64,000 nt of DNA, taken from the NCBI RefSeq assembly GCF_000162575.1, contig NZ_CM000776.2:500950-564949 (forward strand), read 5' to 3'. Under the pieces are notes generated by a model. The model was not told the origin of the DNA. It saw only the letters and a program-made list of their open reading frames with translations, and did not search any database. The DNA comes from Helicobacter canadensis MIT 98-5491 (GTDB lineage Bacteria > Campylobacterota > Campylobacteria > Campylobacterales > Helicobacteraceae). The first letter of the stretch is position 1. The number at the start of each line of letters is the position of its first letter. Made by a program: the position numbers and the translations under genes. Positions 54,360 through 63,110 of this stretch are shown here, one piece after another.

Positions 54360-54770
54360 TTGAATCAACTCTCTGATTCAGAGTTAAGAATATTAGATGC
54401 CAATCTCAATCGTTTGAGAGAAGGCATTAGGGTTATTGAAGATATTTTGCGCTATAGCTTCAATGAAAAAGCTTTAGTACTCAAACTAAAAAATCTTCGT
54501 CATTCTTGCAAATTAAAAAATCTTCATTCTCTATTAAATTCAAGAGATTCTCAAAATGATGTTTTAAAAACTTCTATACCACAAGAACAGATACGAAAAG
54601 GCTTAAAAGATATTGTAGTTGCCAATTTTAAACGCACTCAAGAATCAGCGCGAGTTTTAGAAGAAATTCTCAAGCTTCAAAAAATTGAAGAAAGTGAGCA
54701 ATTTAAAAATATTCGCTACACTCTTTATGTCTTGGAAAAAGAAATTTTTAATACTTTCTTTATGAATTAG
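54360..54770 (+). CDS. Stand-alone ThiD2-like domain protein (thiamine synthesis)
   Basis: The 136-residue protein opens with ILDANLNRLREGIRVIEDILRYSF, the hallmark of the ThiD2 domain, which elsewhere is fused to ThiE and has been shown in some bacteria to phosphorylate hydroxymethylpyrimidine phosphate. A second half, NFKRTQESARVLEEILKL, has the same repeated E-x-x-R-V-x-E pattern. No thiE or other thiamine gene is next to it. It starts with TTG 5 nt after the preceding gene, with AGAGGA upstream. The stop overlaps the convergent EamA gene by 11 nt. The specific reaction is inferred from family knowledge. Confidence 0.75.
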   Translation: MNQLSDSELRILDANLNRLREGIRVIEDILRYSFNEKALVLKLKNLRHSCKLKNLHSLLNSRDSQNDVLKTSIPQEQIRKGLKDIVVANFKRTQESARVLEEILKLQKIEESEQFKNIRYTLYVLEKEIFNTFFMN

Positions 54771-55656
54771 ATTTTTTTCTTTTGCTGCTTAAAGCGGCTA
54801 AGATTCCACCACAAGCAATTAATACCATTCCAACAATGATAAAGCCATGTGGAATTTGATCTCCTAAGATAATTCCTGCTAAAGTCGCCATAAAAATTGT
54901 TACATAACTAATTGCTCCAATTAGAGGCGGATTTCCTAAGCCATAAGCTTTTGTAAGGTAGATTTGTGCATAAGTTGAGACAACCCCAAGTCCAAGGATT
55001 AAAATCCATTCTTTAGAAGTTGGCATAACAAAAGGCATAAATAAAGAGATAGGGTAGTTTTCATAAGGGACTAATTGGGTAAAAAGAGGGAGAATTGATC
55101 CAAAGAACATTAAGGAACCAATAATGATTCTAGGATCATAATTTTTAGCTAATTCTGCGACTGAAAGATACGCTAAAGCAGCACCGATTCCACTATAAAT
55201 TCCTATGGTTAATCCCCAAAGGCTTAAATGGAGATTTTGAGGATTGGAGATGAGCAAGATTCCGCTAAAGCCAAGGAAAATTGCAATCCAAACTTTAAAG
55301 GAAACTTTTTGACGGATAAAAAATACACTAAAAAGGGCTAAAAAGATAGGTGAAGTGTAAGAGAAAGCAAAGGCGATTCCAAGAGGCATTACAGACATAT
55401 TATAAAAATATGCCATCATCGCACTTCCTCCGGCAAAGCCACGAAAAAGCAGAATAAAAGGTCTGCCGCCTTGTGGTGTTTTTGGGGGTTTGATTAATAA
55501 AGCAATGAGTATCCAAATTAACCCAAAGAAATTTCTAGCAAAGGCTACTTCAATGGCAGGTAGGTTTGGCGTTAAGATTTTAACAAACATTCCCATAAAA
55601 GTAAAAAGTAAGGCAGCAATAAGCATTGCTATAATGGCTTGTTTATTTTGATACAT
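54760..55656 (-). CDS. EamA/DMT-superfamily transporter
   Basis: The 298-residue protein has ten predicted membrane segments in two repeats of five, each an EamA domain (PAIEVAFARNFFGLIWILIA in the first and PLIGAISYVTIFMATLAGIILGD in the second). Family members export or import metabolites such as amino acids; substrate cannot be told. Residues SSKRKKSNS close the protein on the cytoplasmic side. It is convergent with the ThiD2-like gene and shares its last 11 nt. Confidence 0.88.
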   Translation of the reverse strand: MYQNKQAIIAMLIAALLFTFMGMFVKILTPNLPAIEVAFARNFFGLIWILIALLIKPPKTPQGGRPFILLFRGFAGGSAMMAYFYNMSVMPLGIAFAFSYTSPIFLALFSVFFIRQKVSFKVWIAIFLGFSGILLISNPQNLHLSLWGLTIGIYSGIGAALAYLSVAELAKNYDPRIIIGSLMFFGSILPLFTQLVPYENYPISLFMPFVMPTSKEWILILGLGVVSTYAQIYLTKAYGLGNPPLIGAISYVTIFMATLAGIILGDQIPHGFIIVGMVLIACGGILAALSSKRKKSNS

Positions 55657-55713
55657 TATTATTCTTTTTGTATTTTTGTAAAAATCATACCCTTTTTAGT
55701 CTTATAGTTTAAT

Positions 55714-55743
55714 TTGACAAAAGAGGTATTTAAGGGGTAAAAT
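55714..55743 (+). promoter_or_regulatory. Sigma-70-type promoter of der
   Basis: TTGACA at 55714-55719 and TAAAAT at 55738-55743 with an 18-nt spacer. This is one of the few places in the window with a clear -35 box. The start codon of der follows 22 nt later. Confidence 0.65.
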
Positions 55744-55764
55744 TTGCTTTTTAAAAGGGAATTT

Positions 55765-57165
55765 ATGGATAAATTTTATGGAACTATTGCGATTATGGGG
55801 CGACCTAATGCAGGGAAAAGCTCACTTTTTAATCGTTTTTGTAAATCAAGAATTGCTATTACTTCTGAGATTGCTGGGACAACAAGAGATGTAAAAAAGG
55901 CTAATGTTAGCCTAAAAGACACTCCTTTTTTGTTATTGGATACAGGTGGGCTTGATGAGAGTGATTCCTTGTTTGTGCAGGTTACAAAACATTCGCATAA
56001 TGCTGGAGAAAGTGCGGATTTGATTTTATATGTTGTTGATGGCAAAATGCCACCAAATCCTTTGGATAAAAAAATCTTTTATACCTTACAAAAGAAAAAT
56101 CCTAATATTTTTTTAGTGGTTAATAAAATTGACAACGACAAAGAGCAAAGTAATGCTTGGGAATTTAGTGAATTTGGGGCTTGTCATTTATTTTTTATAT
56201 CCGTATCTCATAATCGTGGAATTGGAAAATTAGAAGAAAGTATTGTTAGGTTGCTCAAAAAAGATTCACTTACACAACTTTTTAATGCAGTAGATGAGGA
56301 AGAATCATTAGAAGAGTTTTTGGAGACTTCTGCAATACAAGAGAAAGAAGAAGTTATTAATATTGGGATTATAGGTAGAGTAAATGTAGGCAAAAGCTCA
56401 CTTTTGAATGCACTTTTGGGGCAAGAACGATCGGTAGTTTCTAGCAAGGCAGGGACAACTATTGATCCTGTTGATGAAATGGGTGAAATTGAAGGTAGAA
56501 AAGTAAATTTTGTGGATACAGCAGGTATTAGACGCCGAGGAAAAATTGAGGGATTGGAGAAATTTGCACTTAATCGCACTAGAGAAATTTTAAAAAGATC
56601 AGATATTGCAGTTTTGGTTCTAGATGCTTCAAGTCCTTTTGTAGAATTGGATGAAAAAATTGCAGGTTTGATTGATGAGTTTAAGTTGGGCGTTATTGTG
56701 GTGCTCAATAAATGGGATATCGCTCACAAAGACTACAAGGGAATTATGGAAGATTTTAGATTGCGTTTTAAATTTTTGGATTACGCACCTGTTTTAACGA
56801 TTTCGGCAAAAAATGGACGCCATATTCAAAAATTAGAGCAAGAGATCTTGAAAGTTTATGAGCATTTTTCTTATCGTATCCCGACTGCTAAGATTAATGA
56901 GATAATCAAAGAAGCTACAATGCGACATCCTATTCCAAGTGATAGGGGAAAGATTGTCAAGGTTTATTATGCGACGCAGTTTGAGACAAAACCACCTCAA
57001 ATTGCTTTAATTATGAATCGCCCTAATAGTTTGCATTTTAGTTATAAGCGTTATTTGGTTAATTTTTTGCAAGAAAGGTTTGATTTTAGTGGGACACGCA
57101 TTATTTTTATTGCAAGAGGAAAAAACGCTTTTGAAGAAACAAAACAAAAGAATTTTGAAGAATAG
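55765..57165 (+). CDS. der: Ribosome-assembly GTPase Der (EngA)
   Basis: Der carries two GTPase domains in tandem and helps build the 50S subunit. The 466 residues have G1 motifs GRPNAGKSS near 11-19 and GRVNVGKSS near 203-211, G3 motifs DTGG and DTAGI, and G4 motifs NKID and NKWD. The C-terminal KH-like domain ends with FRGTRI-like FSGTRIIFIARGK. The ATG at 55765 is preferred over an earlier TTG, because AAGGGA lies just before it and the protein then begins MDKFYGTIAIMG. Confidence 0.96.
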   Translation: MDKFYGTIAIMGRPNAGKSSLFNRFCKSRIAITSEIAGTTRDVKKANVSLKDTPFLLLDTGGLDESDSLFVQVTKHSHNAGESADLILYVVDGKMPPNPLDKKIFYTLQKKNPNIFLVVNKIDNDKEQSNAWEFSEFGACHLFFISVSHNRGIGKLEESIVRLLKKDSLTQLFNAVDEEESLEEFLETSAIQEKEEVINIGIIGRVNVGKSSLLNALLGQERSVVSSKAGTTIDPVDEMGEIEGRKVNFVDTAGIRRRGKIEGLEKFALNRTREILKRSDIAVLVLDASSPFVELDEKIAGLIDEFKLGVIVVLNKWDIAHKDYKGIMEDFRLRFKFLDYAPVLTISAKNGRHIQKLEQEILKVYEHFSYRIPTAKINEIIKEATMRHPIPSDRGKIVKVYYATQFETKPPQIALIMNRPNSLHFSYKRYLVNFLQERFDFSGTRIIFIARGKNAFEETKQKNFEE

Positions 57166-57215
57166 TTTGTAGGTTTTAGAATCTAAAAATGGCACGACTG
57201 AGTTTTTACCAATAT

Positions 57216-57252
57216 CTATAAATGCTTATTTTTAGGTATTTATAGCTTTTTT
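57216..57252 (+). terminator. Terminator-like hairpin after der
   Basis: An 8-bp stem (ctataaat at 57216-57223 with atttatag at 57238-57245) is followed by cttttttata. It lies 50 nt after the der stop. AT-rich stems are weak, so confidence is moderate. Confidence 0.55.
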
Positions 57253-57560
57253 ATATTTTTTAAAGAATCCCAAAAATAACCTTATTAAAATATAGATAGA
57301 AGAGGATCTTATCTTGCAACTATCCTTCTCTTGCTAGATTATTGCGACTTTTTATTTTGATAATTTAATAAAAAGAGAGTAAAACTACATTTTTTATAGT
57401 TGTATCATATAATGTTATGCTTTTTAAAATATTTTATGTATTTTGATATATTATGGGATACATGTTTGGTTCATGTTATAATATACTATTGTATAATATT
57501 TTTTAAATTAAAAAGAGCAATATATAATGTTTTAAGCTCAAAAAAAAAGGATGTATATTA
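57253..57560. other. AT-rich leader upstream of hsdR, no gene
   Basis: No coding frame is seen. Three TATAAT hexamers (57477-57482, 57492-57497 and 57523-57528) lie before hsdR, any of which could drive the restriction operon. A run of nine A (57540-57548) comes directly before the ribosome binding site. Composition is even more AT-rich than the neighbouring core genes. Confidence 0.55.
57477..57497 (+). promoter_or_regulatory. Candidate promoter region of the hsd operon
   Basis: Two TATAAT hexamers (57477-57482 and 57492-57497), with TTGGTT at about 57465-57470 as a poor -35 candidate. A third hexamer lies at 57523-57528. Which is used cannot be told. Confidence 0.4.
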
Positions 57561-60500
57561 TTGAAAAGTGAAAAAACAATTGAACAGAGTTTTATCAAAA
57601 AACTGAAAGAATTAAAGTATATATATCGGGAAGATATTAAAGATAAAGCCTCTTTAGAGGAAAATTTTAGAAAGCATTTTCAAGAGCTTAATAGGGTCAG
57701 ACTAAGTGATTCTGAATTTGTAAGATTGAAAGAAAGCATTATTACGCCGGATGTGTTTTCAGCGGCAAAAATCTTGAGAGAAATTAACACCTTCAAAAGG
57801 GATGATGATACCCCCCTACAATATACTCTTGTAAACACAAATGATTGGTGCAAGAACGAGTATGAGGTGATCAATCAGCTTCGTATTAATACTGAAAATA
57901 GTCACCATAGATACGATGTTATCATTCTTATCAATGGCATTCCTGTTGTACAAGTTGAATTAAAGTCGCTGCAAATTACTCCCAAAAGAGCTATGGAGCA
58001 AATTGTTGATTATAAAAACGATCCTGGGAATGGATATACAAATTCTTTGCTTTGTTTTATGCAACTTTTTATTGTCAGCAACGAAAGTAATACATATTAT
58101 TTTGCCAACAACAACAAAGAGCATTTTGCTTTTGAGGCTGATGAACATTTTTTGCCTATATATCAATTTGCCGATAAGGATAATAAAAAAATTAACCATT
58201 TGCACGATTTTTCTCAAGCTGTGCTGCGTAAATGTGCTTTGGGTGAGCTGATTAGCAAATATATGGTCTTAGTAGCGAGTGAACAAAAGATGATGATTAT
58301 GAGACCATATCAAATTTATGCGGTTAAAGCCATTATGGATTGCATTGAGCAAAACAGAGGGAATGGCTATATTTGGCATACAACAGGAAGTGGTAAAACC
58401 CTCACATCTTTTAAGGCATCCACCTTGTTAAAAGATAATCGCAATATAGCAAAATGCCTTTTTGTAGTAGATAGAAAAGATCTTGATCGGCAGACCAGAG
58501 AAGAATTTAACAAATTCCAAGAGGGATGTGTGGAAGAAAACACCAATACAGACACTTTAGTGAAAAGACTTACTTCGAAAGATTATAGAGATAAAGTAAT
58601 TGTAACGACTATTCAAAAGTTGGGTTTGGCACTTGATAACGATAATAAGCAGAGTAAAGAGAAAAAGAAAAAAGGCGAACTCACATACAAAGAGAGATTG
58701 GCACCTTTAAAAGATAGTAGAATTGCAATTATCTTTGACGAGTGTCATCGTTCGCAATTTGGAGAAAATCACAAAGCGATTAAAAACTTCTTCCCAAAGG
58801 CTCAGTTGTTTGGGTTTACTGGCACACCTATTTTTGAAGAAAATGCAACTTACAAACAAATTGATGGAACAATCGGTTCTTATACAACCACGAATGATGT
58901 TTTTGAAAAAGAACTGCATGCTTATACGATTACTCATGCTATCGATGATAGAAATGTATTGCGATTCCATATTGACTACTTTAAGCCGAAAAATGACAGA
59001 GAGGCTTCAAGAATCAATGAGGAACAACAAAAAAAGGCTATAGTACAAACTATTCTGTCAAAACATGATGCTATAACAAATAATAGGAGATACAATGCTA
59101 TTTTAGCCACATCATCCATCAATGATGCTATTGAATATTATAACTTGTTAAAAGAAGCAAAAGAAAATTGTATTAATGCTGATGATAGCAAATTTAAGCC
59201 ATTAAATATCGCCTGCATATTCTCGCCACCGGCGGAAGGTAATAAGGATGTTCAGCAAATTCAAGAAGATCTTCCACAAGAAAAAGAAGATAACCAAAAA
59301 GAACCTGATAAAAAGAAAAAAGCATTAATGGAAATTATCAAAGATTATAACAAACAGTATGGAACTAGTCATGACATCGGCAATTTTGATGTGTATTATC
59401 AGGATATACAGCAAAGAATTAAAGACCAGAAATATACTAACGCAGATTATCCACATAAAAACAAAATTGACATTACCATTGTTGTGGATATGCTGCTGAC
59501 TGGTTTTGATTCTAAGTATCTGAATACTTTGTATGTAGATAAGAACTTAAAATATCATGGCTTGATTCAGGCATTTTCTAGAACAAATCGAGTTTTAAAT
59601 GATACAAAACCTTATGGTAATATCCTTGATTTCAGAAGCCAGTCTGATGAAGTAGATAAAGCCATTGCTCTGTTTTCCGGTGAAAATAACAGTAACCGAG
59701 CAAAAGAAATATGGCTTGTTGACCCAGCACCAAAAGTTGTTGAAAATCTTGATAAGGCAGTAAGCGAATTAGAAAAATTTATGGAATCTCAGGGATTGGA
59801 GTGCAAACCAGAAGAAGTAAATAATTTGAAAGGTGATGCTGCAAAATGTGAATTTATCAATAAATTCAAAGAAATACAGCGTTTAAAAACGCAGCTAGAT
59901 CAGTACACGGAAATTGAAGAAAAAGACGCAAAAAGAATCGAGGAGCTGTTGCCGGAGGATACCCTGCGTGCGTTCCGTGGTGCTTATATTGATGTGGCAC
60001 AAAGGCTGAAAGCTGAGCAAGGAAAAGAGAACGAAGATAAAAATTCTGAAGTTGAACAGCTCGATTTTGAGTTTGTTCTGTTTTCATCCGCAATTATAGA
60101 TTATGACTATATCATGGCATTGATTGCAAAATACACTCAGACTGAACCAGAAAAGCAAAAAATGAATAAAGAACAACTCATTAACATGCTTTCGGCTACT
60201 TCCAATTTGCTTGATGAAAGGAAAGATATTATTGAATATATCAATTCGCTTCAAGTTGGCATGGCTTTGGATGAAAAGGGAATCAAAGCAGGGTATCAGA
60301 AATTTAGAGAACAGAAAAACAATCAAGAAATTAATACTATTGCAGAAAAATATAAAATTGAAATTCAAAGTTTGAAAGTGTTTATTCAAGAAATTGTCGA
60401 CCGAATGATTTTCGATGGAGAAAAACTCGGTGATCTTCTGGCTCCGCTTGACCTAAGCTGGAGAGAAAGAACGCAAAAAGAATTGGATTTGATGGATGAT

Positions 60501-60566
60501 TTGATCCCATTGTTAAAGAAACTGGCAGATGGTCGTGAAATTATAGGGTTGAATGCGTATGAATAA
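57561..60566 (+). CDS. hsdR: Type I restriction enzyme, R subunit (HsdR)
   Basis: The 1001-residue motor and nuclease subunit. The N-terminal nuclease domain has HRYDVIILINGIPVVQVELKS near 116-136 (the D and E-x-K of the PD-(D/E)xK site). The translocase has Walker A TTGSGKT near 273-279, FDECHRSQFG near 391-400 (DEAD-box position), FTGTP near 419, and the late motif VVDMLLTGFDSKYLNTLYVDK with QAFSRTNR. The start is TTG with AAGGATG upstream. It is the first gene of the operon, ahead of hsdS, and overlaps it by 14 nt. Some stretches are richer in G and C than the surrounding genes. Confidence 0.95.
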   Translation: MKSEKTIEQSFIKKLKELKYIYREDIKDKASLEENFRKHFQELNRVRLSDSEFVRLKESIITPDVFSAAKILREINTFKRDDDTPLQYTLVNTNDWCKNEYEVINQLRINTENSHHRYDVIILINGIPVVQVELKSLQITPKRAMEQIVDYKNDPGNGYTNSLLCFMQLFIVSNESNTYYFANNNKEHFAFEADEHFLPIYQFADKDNKKINHLHDFSQAVLRKCALGELISKYMVLVASEQKMMIMRPYQIYAVKAIMDCIEQNRGNGYIWHTTGSGKTLTSFKASTLLKDNRNIAKCLFVVDRKDLDRQTREEFNKFQEGCVEENTNTDTLVKRLTSKDYRDKVIVTTIQKLGLALDNDNKQSKEKKKKGELTYKERLAPLKDSRIAIIFDECHRSQFGENHKAIKNFFPKAQLFGFTGTPIFEENATYKQIDGTIGSYTTTNDVFEKELHAYTITHAIDDRNVLRFHIDYFKPKNDREASRINEEQQKKAIVQTILSKHDAITNNRRYNAILATSSINDAIEYYNLLKEAKENCINADDSKFKPLNIACIFSPPAEGNKDVQQIQEDLPQEKEDNQKEPDKKKKALMEIIKDYNKQYGTSHDIGNFDVYYQDIQQRIKDQKYTNADYPHKNKIDITIVVDMLLTGFDSKYLNTLYVDKNLKYHGLIQAFSRTNRVLNDTKPYGNILDFRSQSDEVDKAIALFSGENNSNRAKEIWLVDPAPKVVENLDKAVSELEKFMESQGLECKPEEVNNLKGDAAKCEFINKFKEIQRLKTQLDQYTEIEEKDAKRIEELLPEDTLRAFRGAYIDVAQRLKAEQGKENEDKNSEVEQLDFEFVLFSSAIIDYDYIMALIAKYTQTEPEKQKMNKEQLINMLSATSNLLDERKDIIEYINSLQVGMALDEKGIKAGYQKFREQKNNQEINTIAEKYKIEIQSLKVFIQEIVDRMIFDGEKLGDLLAPLDLSWRERTQKELDLMDDLIPLLKKLADGREIIGLNAYE

Positions 60567-61806
60567 GAAGAAAGAAATAGTGCCTAAGTTAAGATTTTCT
60601 GAGTTTTCTAAATCATATTGGGGTATTACTCAACTTAATATGCTTGCAGGCAAAATAACAGAACGAAATAAAGATGATAGTATCAAAAGAGTTTTTACAA
60701 ACTCCGCTACCGAAGGCGTTATAGACCAGGAAGAATACTTTGATAGGAATATTGCAAACAAAAATAACCTAACAGATTATTTTGTTGTGGAAAAAGGTGA
60801 TTATGTCTATAACCCCAGAATATCAACCACTGCACTGGTAGGACCTATTTCTAAAAATAAACTCGGTATTGGGGTGATGTCTCCTCTGTACACTATCTTT
60901 AGATTTAAAAATAAAGGAAATGATTTTTATGAGCATTTTTTTCTTACAAATTTATGGCATGCTTATATAAAAAACCTTTCAAATACAGGGGCAAGGCATG
61001 ATCGTATAACAATATCAGTGGATAATTTTATGAAAATGCCACTTCCGTATGCTTCTCCTGAAGAACAACAAAAGATTGCTGATTGTTTATCCTCCATTGA
61101 TGAACTGATTGACACAGAAAGCAGAAAACTGAAAGCATTAGAAAAATACAAAAAAGGCTTGATGCAAAAGCTGTTTCCTACTGAGGGGAAAACTCTGCCT
61201 GAATGGAGATTCCCTGAGTTTCAAGGATGTGGAGAGTGGAAGTATGAAGAAATAGGAAACATCGGGGAAGTAATAACTGGAAAAACTCCATCCACTTCAG
61301 ATGCCGCTTTGTGGGATGGTGATATACAATTTGTTACACCAACAGACATTACGGAAAACAAGTACCAGCACCACACGCAAAGAACAGTTGTAAAAACTCC
61401 TAAAATGAAGGTTTTGCCAAAATACACTATAATGTATACATGTATAGCATCTATTGGAAAGATGGCTTTATCCTTATATCCTTGTATCACAAACCAGCAG
61501 ATCAACTCTATTGTTCCCAAGTCTTTTTACAACAATGAATTTATTTATTATTCATTACTGCAAAAAACATTTTTGATAAAAGCTGGATTTGCTAATTCCA
61601 CATTACCTATTATTAATAAGACTGATTTTTCAAAAATACAAGTCCCGGTAATTTTGGATAAAAAAGAACAAGAAAAAATTGCAGGCTGCTTGTCAGAGAT
61701 AGATACCATGATTACAGAGCAATTAAAAAAAATAGAGAGGTTAGAAACACATAAAAAAGGATTAATGCAGGGATTGTTTCCTTCTCTTGAGGAGGCAGAT
61801 GTATGA
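60553..61806 (+). CDS. hsdS: Type I restriction-modification specificity subunit (HsdS)
   Basis: The 417-residue subunit picks the DNA sequence. It has the usual two target-recognition domains (about 15-165 and 215-365), each followed by a helical spacer: QQKIADCLSSIDELIDTESRK with YKKGLMQKLFP near 173-217, and QEKIAGCLSEIDTMITEQLKK with HKKGLMQGLFP near the end. These repeats make the symmetric dimer-like shape and can recombine to change specificity. The start may be at 60553 or the ATG at 60559. It overlaps hsdR and, by 4 nt, the next gene. Confidence 0.95.
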   Translation: MRMNKKKEIVPKLRFSEFSKSYWGITQLNMLAGKITERNKDDSIKRVFTNSATEGVIDQEEYFDRNIANKNNLTDYFVVEKGDYVYNPRISTTALVGPISKNKLGIGVMSPLYTIFRFKNKGNDFYEHFFLTNLWHAYIKNLSNTGARHDRITISVDNFMKMPLPYASPEEQQKIADCLSSIDELIDTESRKLKALEKYKKGLMQKLFPTEGKTLPEWRFPEFQGCGEWKYEEIGNIGEVITGKTPSTSDAALWDGDIQFVTPTDITENKYQHHTQRTVVKTPKMKVLPKYTIMYTCIASIGKMALSLYPCITNQQINSIVPKSFYNNEFIYYSLLQKTFLIKAGFANSTLPIINKTDFSKIQVPVILDKKEQEKIAGCLSEIDTMITEQLKKIERLETHKKGLMQGLFPSLEEADV

Positions 61807-63110
61807 GTATAAATGTACCGGAAAAGCTGTCTAAACAGGAATATAACGATCTTCTTAACGATTTGAAAAAATATGATTTAACTAAATACACGGATCTGAT
61901 TAAAGAAAATTATAAAAAGCCAAAAGGAGAAACGGAGTATTTCTTAAAAGGTGGTATTACAGAGCCAATTCGCATCAATTTAGATTATGTGCTTAAACGG
62001 ATTTCGGATAAGCAAGTATTCGACAACCTACAAGAAATCGTTCAATATTTGAGGATGCTGTTGGAAGATAAAAAGTATGTTTTATTATTTGCCTATAATG
62101 GTACTGGCAAAACAAGGTTATCTGCTGAATTTAAGACATTAGGGCAGACACTAAATGAGGAAACTGGAGAAAAAACGGCGGATACATTATATTATAATGC
62201 TTTTACAGAAGATCTCTTTTACTGGGATAACGATTTGGAAAATAATACTAAGCGATTTTTGAAATTAAATAGTAATTCCCGGTTCTTTTCTGGACTGAGA
62301 GACTTGGAAATGGAAAGCAGAATTCGCCCCTTTTTACATCGTTATGCCGATTTTGATTTTACTATCGATTATAATGAATATAGAATTAGCTTTTATAGGA
62401 ATGTTGTGACTGACGAAGTCAGTCAGAGAGTTGACAATATTAAAGTTTCCCGTGGCGAAGAGAATATATTTGTCTGGTGTTTTTTCTTGGCTATTATGCA
62501 GTTAGTTGTTGATAAGGTAGAATCTTATAATTGGGTGAAATATATTTATATAGATGATCCTATTTCATCTCTGGATGATAATAATGCGATTGCTGTAGCA
62601 AGTCATTTAGCGACTTTAGTGAGTGGTTCAGATATAAAGGTAGTTGTATCGACACATCATGCGTTGTTTTATAATGTCTTGTGCAATGAAATTGCAAATC
62701 CCGAAAGATTGTTTTTTCAAAAATTATCAGGAACTAGATACATATTAAAAGATACGAGTAAGACGCCTTTTTTCCATCATGTTGCTTTGCTGAAGGAGCT
62801 AAAGAAGGCAGCTGATTCAGGAGAGCTCTATACTTATCACTTCAATATTCTTCGCAATATTTTAGAAAAGACGGCATCTTTCCACGGATATAAAGATTTC
62901 TCATCGTGTTTAAGAAAAGAAGATGAGGATTCTGTTGTGTATAGAAGAATCATAAATTTGCTAAGTCATGGGAACTATTCAATTTTTGATCCTAAAGAAA
63001 TGGTTAAAGAAAACAAAGAATACTTCCAAAAAATACTCAATGACTTTTTGGAAGATTACAAATTTAATCAGAATATATTTGATACAGATCAGACACAAGA
63101 GGAAAACTGA
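61803..63110 (+). CDS. ABC-type ATPase embedded in hsd operon, PrrC-like anticodon nuclease candidate
   Basis: The 435-residue protein has an ABC/AAA_13-type ATPase: Walker A YNGTGKT at 98-104, a signature-like SRGEENIF at 216-223, Walker B and D-loop YIYIDDPISSLDD near 247-259 and an H-loop STHHALF at 283-289. Behind it is a helical domain with R351, E355 and H389. The spacing R-x3-E-x33-H is close to the R320-E324-H356 catalytic triad of PrrC, the E. coli anticodon nuclease carried inside a type I restriction operon. No zinc hook is seen, so it is not RloC. It overlaps hsdS by 4 nt and hsdM by 1 nt. A guard role is inferred. Confidence 0.75.
   Translation: MSINVPEKLSKQEYNDLLNDLKKYDLTKYTDLIKENYKKPKGETEYFLKGGITEPIRINLDYVLKRISDKQVFDNLQEIVQYLRMLLEDKKYVLLFAYNGTGKTRLSAEFKTLGQTLNEETGEKTADTLYYNAFTEDLFYWDNDLENNTKRFLKLNSNSRFFSGLRDLEMESRIRPFLHRYADFDFTIDYNEYRISFYRNVVTDEVSQRVDNIKVSRGEENIFVWCFFLAIMQLVVDKVESYNWVKYIYIDDPISSLDDNNAIAVASHLATLVSGSDIKVVVSTHHALFYNVLCNEIANPERLFFQKLSGTRYILKDTSKTPFFHHVALLKELKKAADSGELYTYHFNILRNILEKTASFHGYKDFSSCLRKEDEDSVVYRRIINLLSHGNYSIFDPKEMVKENKEYFQKILNDFLEDYKFNQNIFDTDQTQEEN

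Noticed and set aside
56208-56708. Minus-strand ORF of 166 residues inside der
   Set aside because: It lies wholly opposite a firmly identified gene, is Ser/Ile/Pro-rich and has no ribosome binding site or domain; a shadow frame.
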